NCBI GenBank assembly: GCA_026417195.1
Contig: JAOADS010000037.1
Span: forward strand, 1 to 14,442
Reading direction: 5' to 3'
Length of the DNA: 14,442 nucleotides
DNA from: Ignavibacteria bacterium
GTDB lineage: Bacteria; Bacteroidota; Ignavibacteria; Tepidaquicellales; OLB5
The position numbers and the translations under genes are program-made. Every line of letters starts with the position of its first letter. Within the stretch, counting starts at the first letter, position 1. The notes beneath the pieces are model-generated. The model did no database searches, was not told where the DNA came from, and worked only from the letters and a program-made list of their open reading frames with translations. This document shows, one piece after another, positions 7,763 through 14,442 of this stretch.

Positions 7763-9550
7763 TTAAACTGGTTTATTTTTATTTTTAAGTTCAACTATTT
7801 TTTCTGTCAGTCTCTGATGTTCTGAGAGAAGTTGTTTTACACTATCATTTAACGCATTTCCGCTTTTTTTCAGCAGGGAATTTATTTCGTTTTTTCTCTT
7901 TTCGAGTGAATTAATTTTTAATCTGTAAATGAGGGTTTCAGCTGGAGGAATCAGAGTGTTATCTGACATCAAAAGAGCTGATACTGCATTTATTAATTTC
8001 TCCTCTGATTTATATTCATTCATCAGGTCAGAAAGTTTGGGTAAATTGCCTTTATCTATATTAAGCATCAGATAGTTTATAATTTTTTTAACAGAATTAC
8101 TTGAAATTATATCCGGTGTGAGCTCTTTTATCAGATAATTTATTTCATTTTCATCTGCATTCAGAAATAAAGCAATTAGTTTTATTTCTTCTGATGGTAT
8201 ATTTTCTGAAAGGTTAGATTTTATTTTTTCACTTTCAGTTTGATTCTTCCCGTTTTTTTTATTTTTTCGTATAGAAATTTCCAATTCCTTAATTAAAAGA
8301 CCTTCATCAAGATTGAACTTTGATGATATATCTTTTATATAGAAGTTTTGTTTTATGGGATCTTTGATTTTAGATATGATATTTATAATTTCTCTTACTA
8401 ATTCAGTTTTACCTTCAGGTGTATTTAATTTACCTTTATTCTGAAAATAACCTGCTATGAAATCTATAAATGAGATTCTATTTTCAATTATACTATGAAG
8501 TTTTTCTTTTCCGAATTTCTTTAAAAAAGAATCTGGATCGTTGCCTTCCGGTAATTGGGCAACCATAACAGAGAATCCATTCTCTGTTAGTATCTCTATG
8601 GCTCTGCGGGCTGCATTTTTACCTGCTGAATCGGAATCAAAAAATAAAACTGCTTCCTTTGTATAACGGGATAATATTTTTGCATGTAGATCTGTAAAAG
8701 CCGTTCCGCTTGAGGCAACAACATTTTCGAAACCATACTGGGAAAGAGAGATCAGATCCATATAGCCTTCAACTATTATTACAAAACCTTTTGCTTTTAT
8801 ACTGTTACGTGAGAAATTAAGTCCGTACAGAGTGCGACTTTTATTGTAAATTAATGTTTCAGGTGAGTTAATATATTTAGCTTCATTTTTTGATTCTGGA
8901 TTTAAAATGATTCTGCCTGCAAATGCGATCACTTTACCATATTCATTGAAAATCGGGAACATAAGTCTTCCCCTGAACCTGTCTATAGTTTCATCTTTAC
9001 CGATGTTTAAAATCAAACCGGCAGACTGAATGTCTTTTAATGAATATTTGTCAGACAATTTTTTCAAAAGGGAATCTTTTTCCCTTAAGGAATATCCCAG
9101 ACCGAATTTCCTTATTGATGATTCATTTATATTTCTTGAATGCAGGTATTCCATAGCATATTCACCAGCCCTTGAATTCAGATTCTCATAGAAAAATCTA
9201 GCTGCATCGCGATTAATTTCATAAAGTATTTCATGTTTTTGATTATTTCCACCTTTTTCGAATTTCAGTTTAATACCATATTTGTCTGCTAAATACTGAG
9301 CAGCTTCTATGAAAGTCATGCCTTGTTTCTCTTCAAGGAAAGTAAAAATATTCCCGCTTTTGCCGCATCCGAAACAATGATATAATCCTTTTTCTCTCGA
9401 CACGCTGAAAGAAGGTGTTTTTTCTTCATGAAAAGGACATCTTCCCATATAGTTTGCACCTGATTTCTTAAGAGGTGTGTAAGCTGATATGATTTCAACT
9501 ATATCAGATGCTGAAATAAGCTCTTCAATCTGATTATGTGAGAGTCTCAT
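7763..9550 (-). CDS. dnaG: DNA primase DnaG
   Basis: DNA primase synthesises RNA primers at the replication fork together with the DnaB helicase. The 595 residues are of normal length for the family. The N-terminal CHC2 zinc finger has C38, H41, C59 and C62, with the typical CPFHEEKTPSFSV (38-50) context. The primase core contains the basic RFRGRLMFPI motif (191-200). The TOPRIM domain has E261 (VEGYMD), D305 and D307 (FFDSDSAG) as metal ligands and EGNDPD at 336-341. The C-terminal 150 or so residues, Lys/Glu-rich and helical, should be the DnaB-binding region. The ATG start gives the usual short lead into the zinc finger and overlaps the dipeptidase stop codon (ATGA, 9547-9550), so translation is probably coupled to that upstream gene. 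No internal promoter was evident. Confidence 0.97.
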   Translation of the reverse strand: MRLSHNQIEELISASDIVEIISAYTPLKKSGANYMGRCPFHEEKTPSFSVSREKGLYHCFGCGKSGNIFTFLEEKQGMTFIEAAQYLADKYGIKLKFEKGGNNQKHEILYEINRDAARFFYENLNSRAGEYAMEYLHSRNINESSIRKFGLGYSLREKDSLLKKLSDKYSLKDIQSAGLILNIGKDETIDRFRGRLMFPIFNEYGKVIAFAGRIILNPESKNEAKYINSPETLIYNKSRTLYGLNFSRNSIKAKGFVIIVEGYMDLISLSQYGFENVVASSGTAFTDLHAKILSRYTKEAVLFFDSDSAGKNAARRAIEILTENGFSVMVAQLPEGNDPDSFLKKFGKEKLHSIIENRISFIDFIAGYFQNKGKLNTPEGKTELVREIINIISKIKDPIKQNFYIKDISSKFNLDEGLLIKELEISIRKNKKNGKNQTESEKIKSNLSENIPSEEIKLIALFLNADENEINYLIKELTPDIISSNSVKKIINYLMLNIDKGNLPKLSDLMNEYKSEEKLINAVSALLMSDNTLIPPAETLIYRLKINSLEKRKNEINSLLKKSGNALNDSVKQLLSEHQRLTEKIVELKNKNKPV

Positions 9551-10782
9551 TTTGATATGCTTTTAAATACACGCAGGAAGTTACCGCCAAGTATTTTTCT
9601 GATTTCTTCTTCGGAGTAGCCTCTTTCATAAAGTTTCATTGTTATTACTGGATAACAGCTTGCATCATATATTTCATTTGGTGTGTAGATACTGCCGTCG
9701 AAATCTGAACCGAGTCCAACATAGTCAATACCTACAAGTTTAACAACGTAATCAATATGATTGATTAATATGTCAACAGAAGTACCTTCAGAAGTTTTAT
9801 TTTCTGTCAGATATTTGTATCTTCTGTGGTTAAAATCAATTAAATTACTGCCATATTCAGCTTCAATCTGTTTAATGTCTTTTTTATATTTATTATGTAT
9901 AGACCTGACATTATTTGATGAAACAGAAGGATCAAGGAATTTATTATAGAAATTTATTCCTATGTATCCTCCGGTTGATGCTATTGCCTTTATCTGTTCA
10001 TCAGTAAGGTTTCTGTAATGAGGACACAACGAATAGACAGATGAATGAGATGCTATTACAGGGTTTTTAGATAATTCTATACATTCCCAGAATGCAGTTT
10101 CTCCGAGATGAGAAACGTCTATCAGCATTCCCAGTTCATTCATTTTTTCAACAACTTTTCTGCCAAAGGGTTTCAGACCTCCTTTAATTCCTTTTTCGCT
10201 CTCATCCTGTGCGGAAATACCGATTTCATTGCTTGTGTTCCATGTCAGACCTAAATATCTTACACCTCTGTCATAAAGTATCTGTAGTTTCTCTATGCTT
10301 CCTTCAATCATGGCTCCCCCTTCAGCTCCTAGAATTCCACAGAACTTTCCCTGATTAATTGCTTTTATTAGTTCATCATAATTTTTCACTACAGTGAAAA
10401 AATTAGAGTAATTTATATTGTACTCTTCCATACGATCAATAAGCTTCATAACGTAGTTGAAATGTCCAGACTTATATCTTTGAGGAACATAGATTGAGAA
10501 TACCTGTACATCAAGTCCACCGATTTTCCATTTTATGAAATCAGACTGTGTATGCGGATTATCTAAATTTATTTCTGCCCCCTGAAGGAAAATAGGCATC
10601 AGTATATCATTGTGTGTATCAACTACTATTGCATCATAATGTAAGACAAAAGGGTCAATTTTTTTTACAATAGTATCCTCAGCTAAAATTGTGTTTGTCA
10701 TAATGTTTTTAGGTAAAGTTTCATTTTCATGACATTTGTAATTCATAACTAAAATAAGTATTAAAGAAAGATAAGTTTTCAT
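9547..10782 (-). CDS. Membrane dipeptidase (peptidase family M19, renal dipeptidase-like)
   Basis: This zinc-dependent dipeptidase of family M19 would hydrolyse dipeptides in the envelope. The 411 residues begin with a hydrophobic leader (about 1-15), so export is likely. A cysteine at 17 follows it, but NYKC is a poor lipobox, so lipoprotein status is uncertain. Expected binuclear zinc ligands are present: H57 and D59 (VDTHND), E154 (GAEGG), H225 (DVSH) and H246 (ASHS), plus the GLGSDFDG motif (356-363, D360) of the barrel. NFLRVFK near the C-terminus also fits the family. The ATG starts the hydrophobic leader; no strong Shine-Dalgarno precedes it. It is the first gene of a two-gene unit with dnaG (4-nt overlap) and is divergent from the GT9 gene. 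The physiological substrate, peptidoglycan-derived or dietary dipeptides, cannot be read from sequence. Confidence 0.93.
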   Translation of the reverse strand: MKTYLSLILILVMNYKCHENETLPKNIMTNTILAEDTIVKKIDPFVLHYDAIVVDTHNDILMPIFLQGAEINLDNPHTQSDFIKWKIGGLDVQVFSIYVPQRYKSGHFNYVMKLIDRMEEYNINYSNFFTVVKNYDELIKAINQGKFCGILGAEGGAMIEGSIEKLQILYDRGVRYLGLTWNTSNEIGISAQDESEKGIKGGLKPFGRKVVEKMNELGMLIDVSHLGETAFWECIELSKNPVIASHSSVYSLCPHYRNLTDEQIKAIASTGGYIGINFYNKFLDPSVSSNNVRSIHNKYKKDIKQIEAEYGSNLIDFNHRRYKYLTENKTSEGTSVDILINHIDYVVKLVGIDYVGLGSDFDGSIYTPNEIYDASCYPVITMKLYERGYSEEEIRKILGGNFLRVFKSISK

Positions 10783-10837
10783 TAATGCTTTTTAGTATTT
10801 GTAAAATAATTTTATATTTACACAAGAAAATCTAATA
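10783..10837. promoter_or_regulatory. Divergent promoter region between dipeptidase and GT9 genes, with a dyad
   Basis: The AT-rich gap holds an inverted repeat, TGTAAA (10800-10805) and TTTACA (10817-10822), separated by 11 nt, plus a nested exact palindrome TAAAAT-A-ATTTTA (10802-10814). For the minus strand, TTGTGT (10825-10820) lies 16 nt from TACAAA (10803-10798), a possible promoter for the dipeptidase-dnaG unit. For the plus strand TATATT (10813-10818) is a possible -10 with a poor -35. The dyad could be an operator, but chance symmetry is common in sequence this AT-rich. Confidence 0.3.
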
Positions 10838-11860
10838 ATTACCATAAATCCCGAAAGAATAATTGTTTTCAGGACAGACGGTATAGGGGATGCAATTTTA
10901 GCTATACCGGTGGCAGCAGTTCTCAAAAAAAGTTTCCCGGACGCAGAGGTTCATTATTTAGTTAATGAAAAAGTTTATGAACTGATTTCAGAATATTCTG
11001 ATCCAAATATATATAAAGTTTATCCTATCCAAAAGGTAACTGTAAATACTGTAAGAACGATATGCAGAAACAATAATTATGACCTGGCAGTTGTTGTTTA
11101 TCCGACTTTCGAGATAGCTCTGGGAGTCTTTTTAGGAAATGTAAAATACAGATTAGGAACTGCTTACAGGTGGTATTCTTTTTTATTTAACATCCGTCAC
11201 TATGAACATAGGAAGTATTCAGTAAAACATGAAGCTATGTATAATTTAAGTTTACTTGAATCCATTGGTTGTAGAATCGAGAATCTTCCGGATGTACATT
11301 TCAATATCAGGAAGGAAAGTTTCATTAATCTGATCTCAAGATACAGACATAAGATAAAAGAAGGTGAGAAGTATATAATTATACATGTTCCTACTAAAGG
11401 TTCAGCTGAGGTTTGGAGTTATGAAAATTTTATTAAATTGATTGAGATGATTATCTCAGATGAAAGTTTAGATTTTAAGATTGTTTTATCAGGTTCATCA
11501 GATGATATACCTAAGCTAAGTATTATAATGAAGAGTTTAGGCTGCAGCAAAAAAGTCGTTAGTATTACAGATATGACACTTAAGGAGTTTGCCCTCCTTA
11601 TATCAGGTGCAGAAGTTCTGATATCCAACTCAACAGGTCCTATACATATAGCAGCAGCTACCGGAACATATGTTATTGGCTTGTATCCTCACATTAAGAC
11701 GCAGAGTCCGGTAAGATGGGAGCCTCTTACAGATAAGAAAAAGATTTTTATTTCTGATCACAAATATGATAATTCAGATATTATGAACTCTATTACTCCA
11801 GAGAATGTTTTTGATTTTATAAAATTTTATTTTAATAACCAAAAAATACAAAAATTATGA
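10838..11860 (+). CDS. Glycosyltransferase family 9 (heptosyltransferase-like), unusual start
   Basis: This GT-B glycosyltransferase of family 9 resembles LPS heptosyltransferases and transfers a sugar onto a lipid-linked acceptor at the cytoplasmic membrane face. The C-terminal nucleotide-sugar site is seen at codons 11624-11665, SNSTGPIHIAAATG, and HVPTKGSAEVWS begins the second Rossmann lobe. The only ATG/GTG/TTG start near the front is GTG at 10910, but the same frame stays open back to 10805 and encodes PERIIVFRTDGIGDAILAIP just before it. This is the conserved GT9 N-terminus, including the IGD aspartate (codon 10889-10891) equivalent to the catalytic Asp13 of E. coli WaaC. I therefore place the start at ATT 10838 (M-TINPER, 340 residues); ATA 10835 or 10844 are alternatives. 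The gene may instead carry a start-codon mutation or sequence error. Its stop overlaps the next start (ATGA). The acceptor and donor are unknown. Confidence 0.85.
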   Translation: MTINPERIIVFRTDGIGDAILAIPVAAVLKKSFPDAEVHYLVNEKVYELISEYSDPNIYKVYPIQKVTVNTVRTICRNNNYDLAVVVYPTFEIALGVFLGNVKYRLGTAYRWYSFLFNIRHYEHRKYSVKHEAMYNLSLLESIGCRIENLPDVHFNIRKESFINLISRYRHKIKEGEKYIIIHVPTKGSAEVWSYENFIKLIEMIISDESLDFKIVLSGSSDDIPKLSIIMKSLGCSKKVVSITDMTLKEFALLISGAEVLISNSTGPIHIAAATGTYVIGLYPHIKTQSPVRWEPLTDKKKIFISDHKYDNSDIMNSITPENVFDFIKFYFNNQKIQKL

Positions 11861-12561
11861 AAAACGTAATGTCCATCCTCTTTCTGTTAATATTTATTTT
11901 AAAGGTTAATTCCCAGGGTTTCAAGCAGGTACAGTCAGCTCAAGATGTAATTGATAATTATATAGAAGCAAACGGAGGTGCTGATAATTTAAAAAGTATA
12001 AAATCGATTAAAACTCTCGGGAGAATGGAGTTAGCCGGAATGTCCGCTCCGGTCAATATTTATGTCAGTGAAAGATACTTTTATTTTACTATTGATATTC
12101 CAATGTTTTCATTTTCAACCGCACTTGACTTAAAAGAGAAAAAAGGCTGGAGTAAAATCGGATCTAAAGTAACCGATGTTAAAGATGAAGAAATTGATCG
12201 TAATAACGAAGCAGCTGCATCTATGCTTTGGGGATATTACGTTAATAAAGACAAATACGGAATCACTTATCAACTTATGCAGAGCGAAATTATTAATGAA
12301 AAAGAAACCTATGTTGTTGATTTCCTTAAAGGAGAAGTTGTTGTAGAAACAGTTTACTTTGATAAGGAAACTTTTTTAAGGGTAAGACAAATTAAAGATA
12401 ATCAGATGAGCGATTATTCTGATTTCAGAAATGTATCTGAAAGGGGAATATATATGCCTTATCTCATAAAAACACAACAGGGAGACATTGTAATTTCTTC
12501 TTATTCTTTTAACGATGAATTTGATCGTTCATTACTTAAAAAACCAAAGGGAGAGGATTAA
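11857..12561 (+). CDS. Exported LolA-like (outer-membrane lipoprotein-sorting-like) protein
   Basis: This 234-residue protein has a clear signal peptide (about 1-20, MKNVMSILFLLIFILKVNSQ), so it is periplasmic or outer-membrane associated. The mature part opens with a helix, AQDVIDNYIEANGGADNLKS (28-47), that ends in the GG-x(3)-L turn common to Bacteroidetes-type LolA/LolB-like domains. Alternating beta strands follow, with YVVDFLKGEVVVETVYFDKE (152-171) typical of the half-barrel. LolA-like proteins shield lipid tails during transfer through the periplasm; that this one carries a lipoprotein or glycolipid is inference. There is no lipobox. It starts inside the GT9 stop (ATGA, 4 nt overlap) and its own stop overlaps the next ATG by one base (TAATG), so all three genes are likely co-translated. 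Family assignment rests on fold-like patterns and is moderate. Confidence 0.65.
   Translation: MKNVMSILFLLIFILKVNSQGFKQVQSAQDVIDNYIEANGGADNLKSIKSIKTLGRMELAGMSAPVNIYVSERYFYFTIDIPMFSFSTALDLKEKKGWSKIGSKVTDVKDEEIDRNNEAAASMLWGYYVNKDKYGITYQLMQSEIINEKETYVVDFLKGEVVVETVYFDKETFLRVRQIKDNQMSDYSDFRNVSERGIYMPYLIKTQQGDIVISSYSFNDEFDRSLLKKPKGED
12548..12556 (+). promoter_or_regulatory. Shine-Dalgarno site of the DUF3108 gene
   Basis: AGGGAGAGG ends 4 nt before the ATG at 12561, inside the end of the upstream gene. It is the strongest ribosome binding site in the window and supports reinitiation at the TAATG junction. Confidence 0.7.
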
Positions 12562-13358
12562 TGAAGTTATTTCTGCTTATAGCAGTTATCTGTCAGATTA
12601 TTTACTCTGATTCAACAAGGGTAATTAAAAACTTCAGGACTCATACGAACAATGCTTTTACATTCGGTGAGAGGCTTTCCTTTGAAGTGAATTATGGATT
12701 TATAACAGCTGCGGAAGCATTTATGACAGTTTCATCTTCTCCGTTTATTTACAACGGAAGGGAAACGTATGAGATAAATTTTGAAGTTAATTCCCGCCCG
12801 GGTTTTGATCCGATCTATAAAGTCAGGGATAATTACAAAACTTTTATAGACGTTCAGGGTTTTTTCCCGTGGCGTTTTGAACAGCACATAAGGGAGAAAA
12901 ATTTCACAAGAGATTTTGAAGCTACTTTTATACAGGAAAGTTTAAAAGTTTATACAAAAGTGAATTACGTTGAAGATAAAGTGTATCATTCACCCTATGA
13001 ATATGTTCAGGATCTGATATCAGCCTTTTATTATGCAAGGACTTTAGACTGGAGAAATAAAAAAGCAGGAGATGTAGTAACTGTGAATTACTTTTATAAA
13101 GATAGCTTCTACCCTCTTGAAATCAGATTTGAAGGCAGGGAAGATGTGAGCGTTGAAGCTGGTGACTTCAGAACATTCATATTAAGACCTATGCTTAGGG
13201 AAGGTTTTACTTCAAAAACCTCAGATATCTATGTTTATCTCACAGATGATGAAAGAAAAATTCCAGTAAAGGTTAAAATGAAGATCGTGATAGGTTCCTT
13301 GGTGGCAGAACTGACAGATTATTCTGGATTAAATGGTCCTCTGGATGCGAAAAAGTAA
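12561..13358 (+). CDS. Exported DUF3108-domain protein
   Basis: This 265-residue protein has an N-terminal signal peptide (about 1-16) and a mature region that reads as a DUF3108 domain. The hallmark opening FTFGERLSFEVNYGFITAAEA (33-52, a rigid strand pair in this family) is followed by long beta strands, EVNSRPGFDPIYKVRDNYKTF (75-95) and VEAGDFRTFILRP (198-210), and the late segment IYVYLTDDERKIPVKVKMKI (223-242). DUF3108 members are periplasmic beta-rich proteins, often found beside envelope genes, and their biochemical role is unsettled. The strong AGGGAGAGG site and the TAATG overlap fix the start. It ends 1 nt from the convergent PAP2 stop. Co-translation with a GT9 enzyme and a LolA-like protein points to envelope lipid or polysaccharide handling, by inference. 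Confidence 0.8.
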   Translation: MKLFLLIAVICQIIYSDSTRVIKNFRTHTNNAFTFGERLSFEVNYGFITAAEAFMTVSSSPFIYNGRETYEINFEVNSRPGFDPIYKVRDNYKTFIDVQGFFPWRFEQHIREKNFTRDFEATFIQESLKVYTKVNYVEDKVYHSPYEYVQDLISAFYYARTLDWRNKKAGDVVTVNYFYKDSFYPLEIRFEGREDVSVEAGDFRTFILRPMLREGFTSKTSDIYVYLTDDERKIPVKVKMKIVIGSLVAELTDYSGLNGPLDAKK

Positions 13359-13359
13359 A

Positions 13360-14190
13360 TTAGAAAGTAGCATTAATCTTTAATGATAAACCGGAACTTT
13401 CCGGTGTCGCATGCAACATAATATTTGTATTTTCCCTGATTATAAATTCATTAATTATTACCGACAGAGCAAAAGCCCCTGCAAAGTAGAAAGCATTTCT
13501 TGCTCCTGATGACTTATTATCATCGCTATAATTACCGGTAATATTGTTCTTCAGGTTTATTATAGGTTTCCTTAATGAATAAACCAAAATTGCAGAACCT
13601 GTACCATATATTGCTCCTGCAAGAACGTCAGATGGATAATGCATACCGAAATAATTTCTTCCATAGGCAACTGTCGCAGCATAGAAGTATATAGGAATGT
13701 AAATTTGTGGGTATTCAGGATACCGGAGCAAATATGATGTAGCATTAGCAAATGCAGAGCTGGTATGTCCTGAAGGAAATGAGTATTGATCATCAGTTAA
13801 ACTTTTCCTTACATAGACATTATTTAGTTTTCTGAAAGGTCTTTTTCTTTTTGCTATAACTTTCGTTGTATATGTGAGGGTAAAGTTTAATATCTGGCTT
13901 GACGCAGTTAATACTGCTGAATTCTGGTCGTAGTAATTCCCCAAGTATGAGCTAAAGGCAAGCTGGGTGAGGGGAGTAAGCAATGATACAAGTAAAACTG
14001 AACGATCAGTAATATCAAGTAACCTATCTTTAAATTTACTCCGGGAATTGTTTATGGAACGAAATATCCTGATGTCAAGATTTTCTTTGCTAATTATACT
14101 TACAGAAGACCGTGTAGCAGTATCTTCTAAAGAGAAAGGCTGTGAATAAATCATTAAAGGAAATGAGACGAAAAAAAATAACTTTTTCAT
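13360..14190 (-). CDS. PAP2-family membrane phosphatase
   Basis: This type 2 phosphatidic acid phosphatase (PAP2) protein removes phosphate from lipid phosphates, such as undecaprenyl diphosphate or phosphatidate, at the periplasmic face. The 276 residues begin with a signal-like segment (1-16). The three PAP2 motifs are complete: K110-x6-R117-P118, PSGH (139-142, catalytic H142), and R178-x3-G182-x-H184-x3-D188 (GRNYFGMHYPSD). Hydrophobic stretches flank these at about 65-80, 95-110, 163-177, 187-204 and 234-250. The C-terminal tail ends in phenylalanine with a beta-like SGLSLKINATF. The ATG overlaps the stop of the upstream gene (ATGA, 14187-14190), so it is probably translated with it. Its substrate is not evident; the neighbouring GT9 operon on the other strand makes lipid-carrier recycling plausible but unproved. 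Confidence 0.92.
   Translation of the reverse strand: MKKLFFFVSFPLMIYSQPFSLEDTATRSSVSIISKENLDIRIFRSINNSRSKFKDRLLDITDRSVLLVSLLTPLTQLAFSSYLGNYYDQNSAVLTASSQILNFTLTYTTKVIAKRKRPFRKLNNVYVRKSLTDDQYSFPSGHTSSAFANATSYLLRYPEYPQIYIPIYFYAATVAYGRNYFGMHYPSDVLAGAIYGTGSAILVYSLRKPIINLKNNITGNYSDDNKSSGARNAFYFAGAFALSVIINEFIIRENTNIMLHATPESSGLSLKINATF
13390..13405. repeat. Perfect inverted repeat near the convergent DUF3108/PAP2 ends
   Basis: ACCGGAA and TTCCGGT are exact reverse complements with a 2-nt spacer, forming a GC-rich stem inside the PAP2 coding end, 31 nt past the DUF3108 stop. The strong stem is unusual in this AT-rich stretch. On the plus strand no T-run follows; on the minus strand only TTTATC follows, so it is not a standard intrinsic terminator. 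Confidence 0.45.
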
Positions 14191-14441
14191 TTTCTTCTTA
14201 CACTCTTTTTTCTCTTGCTTTCAGTTGTTTTATCCTGAGGCAGAGGATATATTTTCTTATATTGTTCCCAGAAATATATAATATTTTCTACATAATAATA
14301 AGGTTCTTTCCAGTTCATAAAGTATCCGGAAGGAGGTTTTCTACCCCAGACTTCAAGGTGTAATGAGTCATTTTCAGGTCCTAACAATTTCAGATACTCT
14401 CTTACGATATCCCAATCAAGGTAATTCTGACCGTAATAATA
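14187..14441 (-). CDS. C-terminal fragment of an unrecognised gene, cut by the window end
   Basis: The frame is open from the window edge to a TGA at 14187-14189, giving 84 visible residues; the N-terminus is outside the window. An internal TTG at 14387 gives a 66-residue reading, but the open frame continues upstream without a stop and reads like protein (GQNYLDWDIVREYLKLLGPE), so this is a truncated gene. The fragment is rich in Tyr and Trp (KEPYYYVENIIYFWEQYKKI), lacks a membrane segment and ends in a basic tail (SKRKKSVRRK). I do not recognise the family. Its stop overlaps the PAP2 start (ATGA), so the two are probably functionally linked. Confidence 0.7.
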   Translation of the reverse strand, partial: YYYGQNYLDWDIVREYLKLLGPENDSLHLEVWGRKPPSGYFMNWKEPYYYVENIIYFWEQYKKIYPLPQDKTTESKRKKSVRRK

Positions 14442-14442
14442 A

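Noticed and set aside
7752..7786. Possible intrinsic terminator after the slipin gene (AAAC/GTTT pairs followed by ATTTTTATTTTT)
   Set aside because: The stems are only four A/T-rich pairs, so the T-rich stretch is more simply the codon composition of the dnaG C-terminus (Lys/Asn-rich) read on the other strand.
14142..14363. 73-residue plus-strand open frame near the window end
   Set aside because: It is antisense to the PAP2 start and to the truncated upstream gene, both of which read as better protein; it has no domain or ribosome site.

Overview
The window is gene-dense, AT-rich bacterial chromosome with short intergenic gaps. Most starts lack a Shine-Dalgarno sequence, and the only good promoter candidate fits the TAnnTTTG-type box described for Bacteroidetes. 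Together with a Rho carrying a basic N-terminal extension, a long-form NfeD next to a slipin, and LolA-like and DUF3108 envelope proteins, this suggests the Bacteroidetes/Chlorobi/Ignavibacteria (FCB) group. Ignavibacteria is my best guess, but it is inference without a search. There is no rRNA, tRNA, CRISPR array, insertion sequence or prophage signal.

Layout: (1) 5489 down to 32, minus strand: rho, rng (RNase G/E family), then a large membrane protein with a spermidine-synthase-like SAM-binding domain. This reads as one operon pairing transcription termination with RNA decay. (2) 5490-5676: divergent promoter region with a convincing rho promoter and a C-rich, G-poor rho leader. (3) 5677-7759, plus: membrane serine protease of the NfeD family followed by a slipin/SPFH protein, the classic protease-scaffold pair. 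(4) 10782 down to 7763, minus: a membrane dipeptidase (M19) followed by dnaG primase, joined by an ATGA overlap. (5) about 10838-13358, plus: GT9 (heptosyltransferase-like) glycosyltransferase, a LolA-like exported protein and a DUF3108 exported protein, with stop/start codons overlapping at both junctions; this is probably an envelope glycolipid/lipoprotein module. (6) window end down to 13360, minus: C-terminal part of an unrecognised gene overlapping (ATGA) a PAP2 phosphatase.

Transcription units alternate in direction and pack end to end: the slipin/dnaG and DUF3108/PAP2 convergent pairs are separated by 3 and 1 nt, leaving no room for ordinary terminators between them. Every gap is under 200 nt.

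Most of the content is recognisable core biology, and I see no strong case for a wholly new system. The best leads are: the GT9 gene has no ATG, GTG or TTG ahead of its catalytic motif, so it uses a rare start codon or carries an error or mutation; the spermidine-synthase-like domain lacks the catalytic aspartate motif; the rho leader has rut-like composition; dnaG is coupled to a peptidase gene; and the three-gene envelope operon has two members of uncertain function.
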